Source: Bin55 sp964511425 (GTDB lineage Bacteria; Pseudomonadota; Gammaproteobacteria; Pseudomonadales; Azotimanducaceae). From it: a stretch of 64,000 nt of DNA. A program made the position numbers and the translations under genes. The notes beneath the pieces were generated by a model. It saw nothing but the letters and a program-made list of their open reading frames with translations, was not told the DNA's origin and ran no database searches. Below are positions 46,554-54,481 of the stretch, one piece after another. The stretch's first letter is position 1, and each line of letters starts with the position of its first letter. The stretch spans positions 124,001 to 188,000 of the forward strand of contig CAZEFI010000001.1 of assembly GCA_964511425.1 (NCBI GenBank). The letters are read 5' to 3'.

Positions 46554-48403
46554 ACTCTTTTGAAACCCCTGCCAAAAATTCCTCCTCACTACCCCTTTCA
46601 CGTTTCAAGATTTATTTCTGTATATCTCTCGGTGTAGCGATTGGCATAGTTGGATTTCTCGCAGTTTATGTCACAGTTAAGGGAGCACACGATAATAGAG
46701 CAATCCTAATTCCACCAAATGGAAATGAAGACTCTAATACGGTTAGTCAAGAGTTCAATTCAGAAACTGAGGACAGCTTCAATGAGCAACTCACCGACCC
46801 AACCCTGCATCGCAACACAGCACAACGCTTCACGACGGTGTATTCTTTTGTTGCTTCACTATCCGAATCAGAAATCTTAGACACTCTACATCGTATTACC
46901 GAGGAAAACTGGATTCAATCTGTACGAGTTCGGGAAGCACTACAAACCGCTCTTGTAGAAAGGCTAGTCGTACATTCACCACAGCAGGCATTGACATTCG
47001 CACGAGCACAAAACAGTTCTCATCGCAGTAAATGGATCCATACTATTTTTTGCGATTGGGCTAGCTCCGATTTGGATGCGGCTTTAGTAGCAGCTAGACA
47101 ACTAGAAAAATCGAACCAACTCATCGCATTGAAAGGAATCATTGAGGCTCGAGAAGATTTATCATTGGCGCGGTTGCTGGATATTGGCGATGCGTTGAAC
47201 CTGAAAACGCATGCAGTTGCCCATTACATTAGTTCTCTAAACACGGAATACATCGCGGATCCAAAGAAGAGATGGTACGAACTCGTCGCTGTCGCAGAAG
47301 CAGACAGTACTGCCGGTCACGAAATGGTCAGCTGGATCGCATTAATGTGGTTTCAAAAAGACGGCATTAACGTCTTAGAAGAAATTCAGAGCTCGGATGC
47401 TGGGGACAGATTTCGAGGAAACTCGATCAATCTAATTCTTGAGTCTGTTGCCAGAGAAGACCCTGTACAAGCATTCCAATATGCAAAAGACATTCCACAG
47501 GAAGGGGTGTTTCAGATGTTTCCGCCTACCTTTCGAGTAGTTTCAGTTTGGGCGCGCGAGGATCCCATTGCTGCATTAGAAGTTCTGCAAGATTTCGAAC
47601 CAAGCGGAATGCGCGAACGACTGCAAAATTCTGCCGTTAACGCGTGGGCCGATGCGAACCCGAGCTTCCTTTTAGAGAATCTTGAAACTATCCCCCCGGC
47701 TACCAAGGCTACTGCTGTTCGAGGTGCGTTTTCAAGCCTTGCGCGCTCCGCACCAGCTCACGCTGGAGACTTAGTACTCCAATTAGAAGATCCGCAACTG
47801 CGAGCAGATGCAGCTCAAGCACTGGTCTATCAGTGGTCTCAAGCGGATGTGCAAGCCACTACGGAATGGGTTCAAAAGTATCCAAAAAATGAGCCGGTAC
47901 GAGAGCAGCTGTTGCAAACCGCACTGGAAGCTATGGTCTCTTTAGACCCAAAGCGAGCCATTAAAATCGCTTCCGAGCAACCTATTCCAGAAGGAAGAGA
48001 GATCGGACTAGAAGCCGGATTAATCTCCGCACTAGCGTTTCGAGACGTCGACGCAGCGATTGAGTTTTTACCAGAAGCACGAGAGGGTGCAACGAGAGTG
48101 GTTGTGTATCGATCTGTGGGAGTCAGCCTCGTTGCCAATGGTGAGCCAGAAAAAGCCTTAAGTCTCGTGCAAGAATTACCGGATTCCGCTAAACCGGAGT
48201 TCTATCGTAGTATAGCGTTCGAATGGGCGAAGTTTGATCCACCTGCGGTTTTGTCCGCAATGAAAGTGTTCCCCACCGCTGAGATCCGGTCAGAGGTCGC
48301 GAACGAGCTCTCGCGATTTCACTCTCAAAATTTCTCTGAGAGCGAAATGGAAACGTTAAAAAAATACATAATTGAAAAAAGTAATTCAACTCAAGACGAG
48401 TAA
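46550..48403 (+). CDS. Membrane-anchored alpha-solenoid protein B3
   Basis: Sixth and last paralog, 617 aa, a divergent B member with a longer cytoplasmic N-terminus (about 20 residues) before the TM helix with GVAIG. B marks are TDPTLHRNTAQRF followed by VYSFVASLSESEI, EDPIAALEVLQDFEPSGMRE and the end QNFSESEMETLKKYI. Repeats include DPKRAIKIASEQP and AAIEFLPEAREG. ATG overlaps the A3 TGA. After it the strand switches to convergent ctaA, ending the array. Function unknown. Confidence 0.82.
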   Translation: MNSFETPAKNSSSLPLSRFKIYFCISLGVAIGIVGFLAVYVTVKGAHDNRAILIPPNGNEDSNTVSQEFNSETEDSFNEQLTDPTLHRNTAQRFTTVYSFVASLSESEILDTLHRITEENWIQSVRVREALQTALVERLVVHSPQQALTFARAQNSSHRSKWIHTIFCDWASSDLDAALVAARQLEKSNQLIALKGIIEAREDLSLARLLDIGDALNLKTHAVAHYISSLNTEYIADPKKRWYELVAVAEADSTAGHEMVSWIALMWFQKDGINVLEEIQSSDAGDRFRGNSINLILESVAREDPVQAFQYAKDIPQEGVFQMFPPTFRVVSVWAREDPIAALEVLQDFEPSGMRERLQNSAVNAWADANPSFLLENLETIPPATKATAVRGAFSSLARSAPAHAGDLVLQLEDPQLRADAAQALVYQWSQADVQATTEWVQKYPKNEPVREQLLQTALEAMVSLDPKRAIKIASEQPIPEGREIGLEAGLISALAFRDVDAAIEFLPEAREGATRVVVYRSVGVSLVANGEPEKALSLVQELPDSAKPEFYRSIAFEWAKFDPPAVLSAMKVFPTAEIRSEVANELSRFHSQNFSESEMETLKKYIIEKSNSTQDE

Positions 48404-48489
48404 TGCTCTCAAGAACATGCTTCGCTCAATCAACTATTGAATCCCTCAACAAGAACAACAGTCATGTCCTGAGCGATAGTACCAATTTC

Positions 48490-49512
48490 TCACCGCGCCA
48501 GTCGAGATTGCATTAAGAAAGTAAACACAACTAACAAAAGCAGAGCTGCGCCTGCATTGTGCATCACCGCTACAGGAAGCGGTAATAAAAAGAGAACATT
48601 CGATATGCCTAAAAATACCTGAGTACACAACACGGTCCCAAGCACAAGCCCAACAGGTCCACGAATACGCCAAGCGAGAACGAGACCAAACGCAGTCACA
48701 ACATATGCGCCCCACCGATGCAAGTTCTGAATTGCAATCCGACCTTCATAAGACATTTCGCCGCCGGTGTAATCGGGACCAATTGTCTGAAACACATTCA
48801 ATCCCGCAGCCATATCCATTTCTGGCAACAAAGTTCCATTACACAGCGGAAAATCTGGGCAAACAATTGCGGCGTAATTTGCGCTGACCCATCCTCCGAG
48901 TGCAATTTGTAGCACTACCACCACCAAAAACACTGATAGGTGAACGCGTAGCTTCGTGGCTACCTTCGGCAATTCGATCGGAGTCAGTGTAAGGAAATAC
49001 CACCAAAGAAGCAGGAGTGTGGCAAAACCTCCTAGTAAGTGCGCAACTACAACCTGTGGCCATAACAGTAGAGTTACAGTCCATGCACCAAACGCTCCCT
49101 GGAGAACTACGAGTGCTAGTAATGCTAGTGGAAAGCGCAGTGACAATTTGTAATACCACGCGAGGACCAATACAGCAATGATGAGTATTCCCAAGCTGGT
49201 GGCTAGATAGCGGTGAACCATTTCAGTCCATGCTTTCGCCTGATCCACCGATGTATTGGGAAAACGCGCTTCAGCAGCAGCAATTTCGGCGGCGGTGCTA
49301 GGTACTAACAACTGGCCATAACATCCTGGCCAATCGGGACACCCCAATCCTGCATCTACTAATCGAGTGTATGCCCCAAGTATGACCACAACTAACGCGA
49401 CAACTACGCTAATTCCGACGAGAAGCTTCAGAGATCGCGGGGAAGGTTTCAACTTATATTTGTCTGTACCTGATTTTGATTTAAGTCGTTGATTGAAAAA
49501 ACAGAGATTCAC
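48490..49512 (-). CDS. ctaA: Heme A synthase (CtaA/COX15)
   Basis: Inner-membrane enzyme oxidising heme O to heme A for aa3-type cytochrome oxidases. 340 aa with about eight TM helices. LGAYTRLVDAGLGCPDWPGCYG is the N-terminal signature (family TRLxxxGLxCPDWPxC); haem-ligand His are expected in EMVHRYLATSLG, VVAHLLGG, IQNLHRWGAY and VMHNAGA. No ctaB or cox genes are adjacent. It converges with the solenoid array. It implies a heme-A oxidase elsewhere in the genome. Confidence 0.95.
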   Translation of the reverse strand: MNLCFFNQRLKSKSGTDKYKLKPSPRSLKLLVGISVVVALVVVILGAYTRLVDAGLGCPDWPGCYGQLLVPSTAAEIAAAEARFPNTSVDQAKAWTEMVHRYLATSLGILIIAVLVLAWYYKLSLRFPLALLALVVLQGAFGAWTVTLLLWPQVVVAHLLGGFATLLLLWWYFLTLTPIELPKVATKLRVHLSVFLVVVVLQIALGGWVSANYAAIVCPDFPLCNGTLLPEMDMAAGLNVFQTIGPDYTGGEMSYEGRIAIQNLHRWGAYVVTAFGLVLAWRIRGPVGLVLGTVLCTQVFLGISNVLFLLPLPVAVMHNAGAALLLLVVFTFLMQSRLAR

Positions 49513-49574
49513 AAATATATAACGTTATTCGACATAATTGTATGAGTCAAAGATCAAAATAATCGAGGCTCTTT

Positions 49575-51023
49575 ATGAATCGACGTAGGTTACTCAAATT
49601 CGGCGCATCGTTTCCTTTCGTGCTCCCTTTACTTGGGCTGAAAGCAACTGAACCTGTGTCACTGTTAAAACCAACGACTGATCCTACCACGGGTCTCGAC
49701 CTTTTGAAACTTGCGCCTGGTTTTACATACCGTTCGTTCGGATGGACTGGCGACGAGATGAGTACGGGCGTAGCCACACCTGACCGGCACGATGGAATGG
49801 CTGTCGTACCTGGCAGAGAATCGGGAGAAGTAGAGCTGCTACGCAACCATGAGCGCTCCGTCGGGGCGCATTTCACCAATTGGGCAGAAGAAGCCTATGA
49901 CCGAGCTACCGTCGACTACGGAACAGCTGAAGCTGCACCCGGGGGTGGAGTAACGTCAGTTACGCTGAAAAACGGTAAGTACGCCGCAACGACACCAATC
50001 CTCGCTGGTACGATGGTGAACTGTGCAGGAGGTCCTACTCCGTGGGGTACGTGGCTCAGTTGCGAAGAAATAGTCTATCGACGTTCGCTGGAGAAGTCTA
50101 CGAATGACCACGAACCCAAAGATCACGGTTATGTCTTTGAAGCATTACCAGCTCACCTCGGGAAATCCAGTCACAAGCCGATAAAAGACATGGGCTTGAT
50201 GCGTCACGAAGCTGCAGCCATCGATCCAAATACTGGGTACGTGTATCTCACTGAAGACAACAACGACTTATCCGGGTTTTACCGCTTCATCCCAAACGAT
50301 GACTCACAAAAACCTGGTTCCTTAGATCGAGGTGGAAGACTCGATATGCTGAAGGTTAATAAAGAAAAGGTAACCAACCTGATCGATGCACCGTTTAAGA
50401 GCGAATATGATGTCGGCTGGGTGGAAATCGACGACCCTGATGCCGACCCGCAAATGTTTTCTCCAGCCTACGAAGGTGGTCCGAACGCGGCCGGTGGAGG
50501 AATGTCGGGTCCTTTCCTTCAAGGTGTCGCACAACAAGCCGCAAGATTTAGTCGTGGAGAAGGTTGTTGGTACCATGGCGGTTTAATTTACTTCATCGAC
50601 ACGGCAGGTGGACCCACTCGCAATGGTAGTGTCTGGGCTTATGATCCAAAAAATGAAAAACTCACCTGTTGTTTCGCCTCGTCGAGTGAACTCATGGCCG
50701 ATGCCATCGACAATATCACAGTCAATCCAGTTAATGGACAAATCGTTGTGTGTGAAGACGGTGGCGGTATAAGTAACGCCGACAACGAACTTATATCGGG
50801 TGCAAGACTGTTGGTTCTCGGGACGGACAATACCGCTAGAATTATCGCCGAGAATAACGTCCGGATCGACAAAACACTAGCACAGAGAGAGGCTATTCAA
50901 GTCAATAACTACCAATCAAGCGAATGGGCTGGTGCGACATTTGCATTTGACGGCAAAACTCTGTATGTAAACATACAGTCACCGGGAATCACCTTCGCCA
51001 TCGAAGGTCCATGGTTGGGGTAA
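49575..51023 (+). CDS. PhoX-like (DUF839) secreted phosphatase family protein
   Basis: 482-aa protein of the PhoX/DUF839 beta-propeller family; characterised members are Ca/Fe-dependent alkaline phosphatases. The N-terminus MNRRRLLKFGASF followed by a hydrophobic stretch is Tat-signal-like, expected for this family. Conserved regions are LLRNHERS, GTWLSCEE, EDNNDLSGFYRFIP, EGCWYHGGLIYFIDTAGG and VCEDGG. Phosphatase activity is not certain, since many DUF839 proteins are uncharacterised. No pho box was identified. It is divergent from ctaA. Confidence 0.9.
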   Translation: MNRRRLLKFGASFPFVLPLLGLKATEPVSLLKPTTDPTTGLDLLKLAPGFTYRSFGWTGDEMSTGVATPDRHDGMAVVPGRESGEVELLRNHERSVGAHFTNWAEEAYDRATVDYGTAEAAPGGGVTSVTLKNGKYAATTPILAGTMVNCAGGPTPWGTWLSCEEIVYRRSLEKSTNDHEPKDHGYVFEALPAHLGKSSHKPIKDMGLMRHEAAAIDPNTGYVYLTEDNNDLSGFYRFIPNDDSQKPGSLDRGGRLDMLKVNKEKVTNLIDAPFKSEYDVGWVEIDDPDADPQMFSPAYEGGPNAAGGGMSGPFLQGVAQQAARFSRGEGCWYHGGLIYFIDTAGGPTRNGSVWAYDPKNEKLTCCFASSSELMADAIDNITVNPVNGQIVVCEDGGGISNADNELISGARLLVLGTDNTARIIAENNVRIDKTLAQREAIQVNNYQSSEWAGATFAFDGKTLYVNIQSPGITFAIEGPWLG

Positions 51024-51058
51024 CCGGGCGATTAACAGGTGACAAAGTCGATCTTTTC

Positions 51059-51724
51059 TTATAGTTTTTGAACAAGTGTTAGACCGTCACCAATCGGTAG
51101 CATCGTCGCAAATACGCGTTTGTCTTGCCGCACTTTAGCATTGAGCTCACGCAACGCAACAGTCGCGTTATCAGTAACTGTTGGATCCGACGTACGACCA
51201 CCCCAAAGAACATTGTCGATAGCAATTAGTCCTCCTACACGAATCAATTGCAAACAAAGTTCGTAGTAATCATCGTAGTTGCTCTTGTCCGCATCAATGA
51301 ATGCAAAGTCAAAAGCACCCTCTCCATGCTCAACCAGTAGATTCGTTAGAGTTTCGGTAGCTGGTGCAAGACGCAAATCAATCTTGTCGGCAACACCTGC
51401 TCGGACCCAATACTGACGGCCAATGTCGGTCCACTCTTTAGATACATCACAAGCCACTAACTTTCCGCCTTCTGGTAGTTCCTGAGCGACAGCAAGTGCA
51501 CTGTACCCAGTGAATGTGCCCACTTCAAGAGTAAAGCGAGCGTTTAAAACACGGCACAACAATGCCATAAACGCTCCTTGTTCGGGAGAAATTTGCATCC
51601 CGTACATACTGAGTGTTTCACGAGTGATTTCCCTTAGTTCTCTTTGTGCAGATGTTTCTGGATGAATGTTCTGCAATAAGTATGTATAGACCGATTCATC
51701 AAGGTTTAAAGTTTTGCTGGACAC
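51059..51724 (-). CDS. Class I SAM-dependent O-methyltransferase (catechol-type)
   Basis: Methyltransferase of 221 aa, of the caffeoyl-CoA/catechol O-methyltransferase family. Motif I is LEVGTFTGYSALAVAQ, followed by VACDVSKEW, FDFAFIDADKSNYDDYYE with metal-binding Asp, and IAIDNVLWGGR. GTG 51724 is chosen because AAGGAG stands 7 nt upstream; the frame is open to 51769. Substrate unknown. It faces the nucleoside hydrolase across a short divergent region. Confidence 0.92.
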   Translation of the reverse strand: MSSKTLNLDESVYTYLLQNIHPETSAQRELREITRETLSMYGMQISPEQGAFMALLCRVLNARFTLEVGTFTGYSALAVAQELPEGGKLVACDVSKEWTDIGRQYWVRAGVADKIDLRLAPATETLTNLLVEHGEGAFDFAFIDADKSNYDDYYELCLQLIRVGGLIAIDNVLWGGRTSDPTVTDNATVALRELNAKVRQDKRVFATMLPIGDGLTLVQKL

Positions 51725-51792
51725 GTCTGTTCTCCTTCGTCGAGCATGAAATTTTGTGAGAAAATGCATGCAATCATACAGAATACATAGCC

Positions 51793-52692
51793 ATGCCGTC
51801 GATAATCATTGATTGTGACCCTGGGTGCGACGATGCGATCGCTATTTTGTTAGCACTCCAACACATGGATATAAAAGCGATAACTACAGTTTGTGGAAAT
51901 GTTGGGGTAGAACAGACCACGGCGAACGCACTAATGACTGTTGCACTCGCAGACGCGGAGGTGCCCGTTTATGCCGGTGCAAGTCAACCTTTAGAAGTCG
52001 AACCTATAGAAGACAATCTCACTCACGGAAGCGACGGCTTAGGAGAGATTGCGAGATTTCCACACAATCGCAAATCTGAGCCCATGTCTGCTTGTGAATA
52101 CCTCCTAAACTGCGTGTCGGAAGAAGACTGGGTGGTTGCTCTCGGTCCTCTTACGAACCTCGGCAAAGCTCTTACTAGAGACTCAGCTTGGGGCAAAAGA
52201 ATAGGGGGTATATCGATCATGGGGGGTAGTACGACTATTGGCAATATCACCCCTGTTGCAGAATTCAATACCTACGCCGATCCCCATGCTGCCGCGGCGG
52301 TCTACGCATCGGGCGCGAATCTAAGAATTTGCGGGCTCAATGTAACTCATCAGTTAACAATAATGGACGAGACTGTGAATCACATTAGGAACTTGGGGAC
52401 GCGACGGAGCGAATTTACTGTTGCTCTGATGAACTTCAGTTTGAACCGCATGGAGCGAGTGATTGGAAAACGATTTGCGCCACTACATGATCCTTGTGCC
52501 GTGTTCGCCGTTACCCACCCTTCTCTCTTTAGATTTGAACAATTAGCAGTCCAAGTCGAAATAGAAAGTTCTTTGACCCGCGGTATGACCGTGATTGACC
52601 AACGTACAACCCGACCTCGGATAGCACCCAACGCGTTGGTCGCACAAAGTCTCAATGTCACTCAAGCCCTTAGGTCCTCATCGCAGCACTAG
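51793..52692 (+). CDS. Nucleoside hydrolase (inosine-uridine type)
   Basis: 299-aa nucleoside N-ribohydrolase cleaving nucleosides to base and ribose for salvage. The Ca-binding DCDPGCDDAIAILLAL motif, the core GPLTNLGKAL, MGGSTTIGN and EFNTYADPHAA are all present, and HDPCAVFAV matches the C-terminal His-Asp pair. Specificity cannot be told. The ankyrin gene starts 11 bp after it and the nuclease-like gene follows that, so the three may be co-transcribed. Confidence 0.94.
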   Translation: MPSIIIDCDPGCDDAIAILLALQHMDIKAITTVCGNVGVEQTTANALMTVALADAEVPVYAGASQPLEVEPIEDNLTHGSDGLGEIARFPHNRKSEPMSACEYLLNCVSEEDWVVALGPLTNLGKALTRDSAWGKRIGGISIMGGSTTIGNITPVAEFNTYADPHAAAAVYASGANLRICGLNVTHQLTIMDETVNHIRNLGTRRSEFTVALMNFSLNRMERVIGKRFAPLHDPCAVFAVTHPSLFRFEQLAVQVEIESSLTRGMTVIDQRTTRPRIAPNALVAQSLNVTQALRSSSQH

Positions 52693-52703
52693 AGAGTCCA
52701 TAG

Positions 52704-53156
52704 ATGTCGGAGGAAAGAACATTCCGTACCGCAGTGACATTGATGAGCACTGGAGACTATCACGGATTGCGCGCGCTCTTGATTCAATACCCAAAACTGG
52801 TACACTGGCGTGATTCATCCAATGCAACGTTGTTGTTGAAGTCATTCGAACTAACTGAGAACAACCCTAACCAAGCAAAACTAGCGCGTGTTTTGCTGGT
52901 CGCTGGGTCGAACGTCAACGCACGAAGAAATCAACAAGGCCCCGTGCCCCTATTCAGTGCACTTCGCTCGAAACAACTCGATGTGGCTAAAACACTGCTG
53001 GAGTTTGGTGCAAATTTGCGCACACCTGCATATCCATCGACTGGAACGGTGTTGGACTATGCAATAGAATTGTGTCGAGAAAAAAACAAAGACAAGGTTT
53101 TTACTACAAAATTAAGCGGACTCATTAACGCGTACACTGGCGGGAAACTCTCTTGA
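52704..53156 (+). CDS. Ankyrin-repeat protein
   Basis: 150-aa cytoplasmic protein with ankyrin-type helical repeats, clearest in LARVLLVAGSNVNARRNQQG and VPLFSALRSKQLDVAKTLLE followed by FGANL, with a degenerate first repeat around GDYHGLRALLIQYPKLVHWR. It probably binds another protein. The stop overlaps the TTG start of the secreted nuclease-like gene (TTGA). A functional link between the two is suggested by coupling only. Confidence 0.82.
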   Translation: MSEERTFRTAVTLMSTGDYHGLRALLIQYPKLVHWRDSSNATLLLKSFELTENNPNQAKLARVLLVAGSNVNARRNQQGPVPLFSALRSKQLDVAKTLLEFGANLRTPAYPSTGTVLDYAIELCREKNKDKVFTTKLSGLINAYTGGKLS

Positions 53157-53773
53157 TTTTTTACAGACAAGTTATTCGAGTACTTCTCGTTAACGGTTTC
53201 GTCCTTGGACTTGGAACGATAAGTCTTGCTGAGGAGACCGCCGAAAAAACTGAATCTGAGCTCCGAGTGACGTCCGGTACCGTAACCGAAATAGTCGACG
53301 GCGACACGTTTAAATACTGCCCGACCGAAGACGAACCGTGTTCCGAGGAACAATGGATCGAGGTCGACTTGTGGGGAGTTGACGCACCAGAACTAACCCC
53401 CAAAGAACAATTTTTCTCAAAAAAAGCCAGCCAATATCTGGTCGACGAGTTGCTTCAGCAAACCGTGATTTTGGAACAAATAAAAATCGAAGATAGCGGC
53501 AAACCCTTAGTTAAGGTACTGATTGTAAATCATCCAAATTCCAACTTTAATGTCCATCTCTTATTGGAAGGCTACGGTTGGGCTACTCCGACGGAAGACG
53601 ACGACACTGCCGATTTAGTAGCCTATCGCGAAGCGGAAAAATTTGCACGAGAGCACAAATTGGGGTTGTGGCGTGAAATCGAACCAATCGCACCTAGGGA
53701 GTGGCTGAAACAGCACGCTGACGACCCTGAATCGGAACAAACATCGGATACTGACACGAGTGAGTCAGAGTGA
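53153..53773 (+). CDS. Secreted staphylococcal nuclease-like protein, probably altered active site
   Basis: 206-aa exported protein with a signal peptide (about 1-26, ending SLAEE) and an SNase/TNase domain: VTEIVDGDTFKYC, DLWGVDAPEL, LLLEGYGWA and KFAREHKLGLW. Compared with S. aureus nuclease, Asp40 and Glu43 are kept (Asp77, Glu80). The catalytic Arg35 position is Asp72 and the Arg87 position is Lys117, so hydrolysis may be lost or changed. The tail is acidic and Ser/Thr/Asp-rich. TTG start coupled to the ankyrin gene. A binding rather than cleaving role is possible. Confidence 0.86.
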   Translation: MIFYRQVIRVLLVNGFVLGLGTISLAEETAEKTESELRVTSGTVTEIVDGDTFKYCPTEDEPCSEEQWIEVDLWGVDAPELTPKEQFFSKKASQYLVDELLQQTVILEQIKIEDSGKPLVKVLIVNHPNSNFNVHLLLEGYGWATPTEDDDTADLVAYREAEKFAREHKLGLWREIEPIAPREWLKQHADDPESEQTSDTDTSESE

Positions 53774-53998
53774 AAATCCGTCAGTAACCAAATTCTGATC
53801 TCCATTCCTTACCGACCGAGGTAGCATTAGCGAAACGCAAAGAACTGCGGTACGTTTCATACACCCGTTAGAGGTCAATTTCGATTGATATTGTTGACGG
53901 ATATACCTAGTGCATTGATGTACTTTATGACGGGCAAAAGATACGCGTCAATCAATAATATATTCTTTCTGAGCTAAACACACTGGAGAACTTGCTTT

Positions 53999-54478
53999 AT
54001 GAAGATCAACGTGAATGGCACAATACACGATCTCGGTGAGATCGATCCACAAACACCCCTCCTTTGGGTACTACGAGATCATCTGTCCCTAGTCGGAACC
54101 AAATATGGATGTGGTATCAGCCAATGTGGTGCTTGTACCGTGCTCATGGACGGTGAAGCGACGAAATCTTGCCTTTACCCCGTGTCTGCGGTGGGAGAAT
54201 CAAAAGTCACCACTATAGAAGGCGTCGCCTCAACAGATGGTACGCTTACGTCGCTGCAACAAGCATGGATTGATCTGGATGTCGCACAATGTGGGTACTG
54301 TCAAGCTGGCCAGCTTGTTTCCGCAGAAGCTCTATTACGGCACAATCCAACACCGTCAGATTCCGAGATTGATGAGTCGATGGATCCCAACCTTTGTCGT
54401 TGTGGGACCTACATTCGCATCCGTAATGCGATTAAGAAAGTCGCGCAAGCGAACGCAAGCGCAATGAATGGAGGTTAA
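53999..54478 (+). CDS. Molybdenum hydroxylase small subunit, 2x[2Fe-2S] (IorA-like)
   Basis: 159-aa iron-sulfur subunit of a xanthine-oxidase-family hydroxylase, similar to isoquinoline 1-oxidoreductase alpha. The plant-type [2Fe-2S] motif is CGISQCGACTVLMDG with a further Cys in KSCLYP; the second cluster is CGYCQAGQLVSAEALL and CRCGTYIRI. It passes electrons from the molybdenum subunit encoded 3 bp downstream. ATG 53999 has a GGAGAA ribosome binding site. The 225 bp upstream hold no gene and probably the promoter. Confidence 0.94.
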   Translation: MKINVNGTIHDLGEIDPQTPLLWVLRDHLSLVGTKYGCGISQCGACTVLMDGEATKSCLYPVSAVGESKVTTIEGVASTDGTLTSLQQAWIDLDVAQCGYCQAGQLVSAEALLRHNPTPSDSEIDESMDPNLCRCGTYIRIRNAIKKVAQANASAMNGG

Positions 54479-54481
54479 AGA

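Noticed and set aside
36467..48403. Reading the six-gene array as a transposon or prophage insertion
   Set aside because: No integrase, transposase, terminal repeats or tRNA junction is visible; the genes fit tandem duplication.
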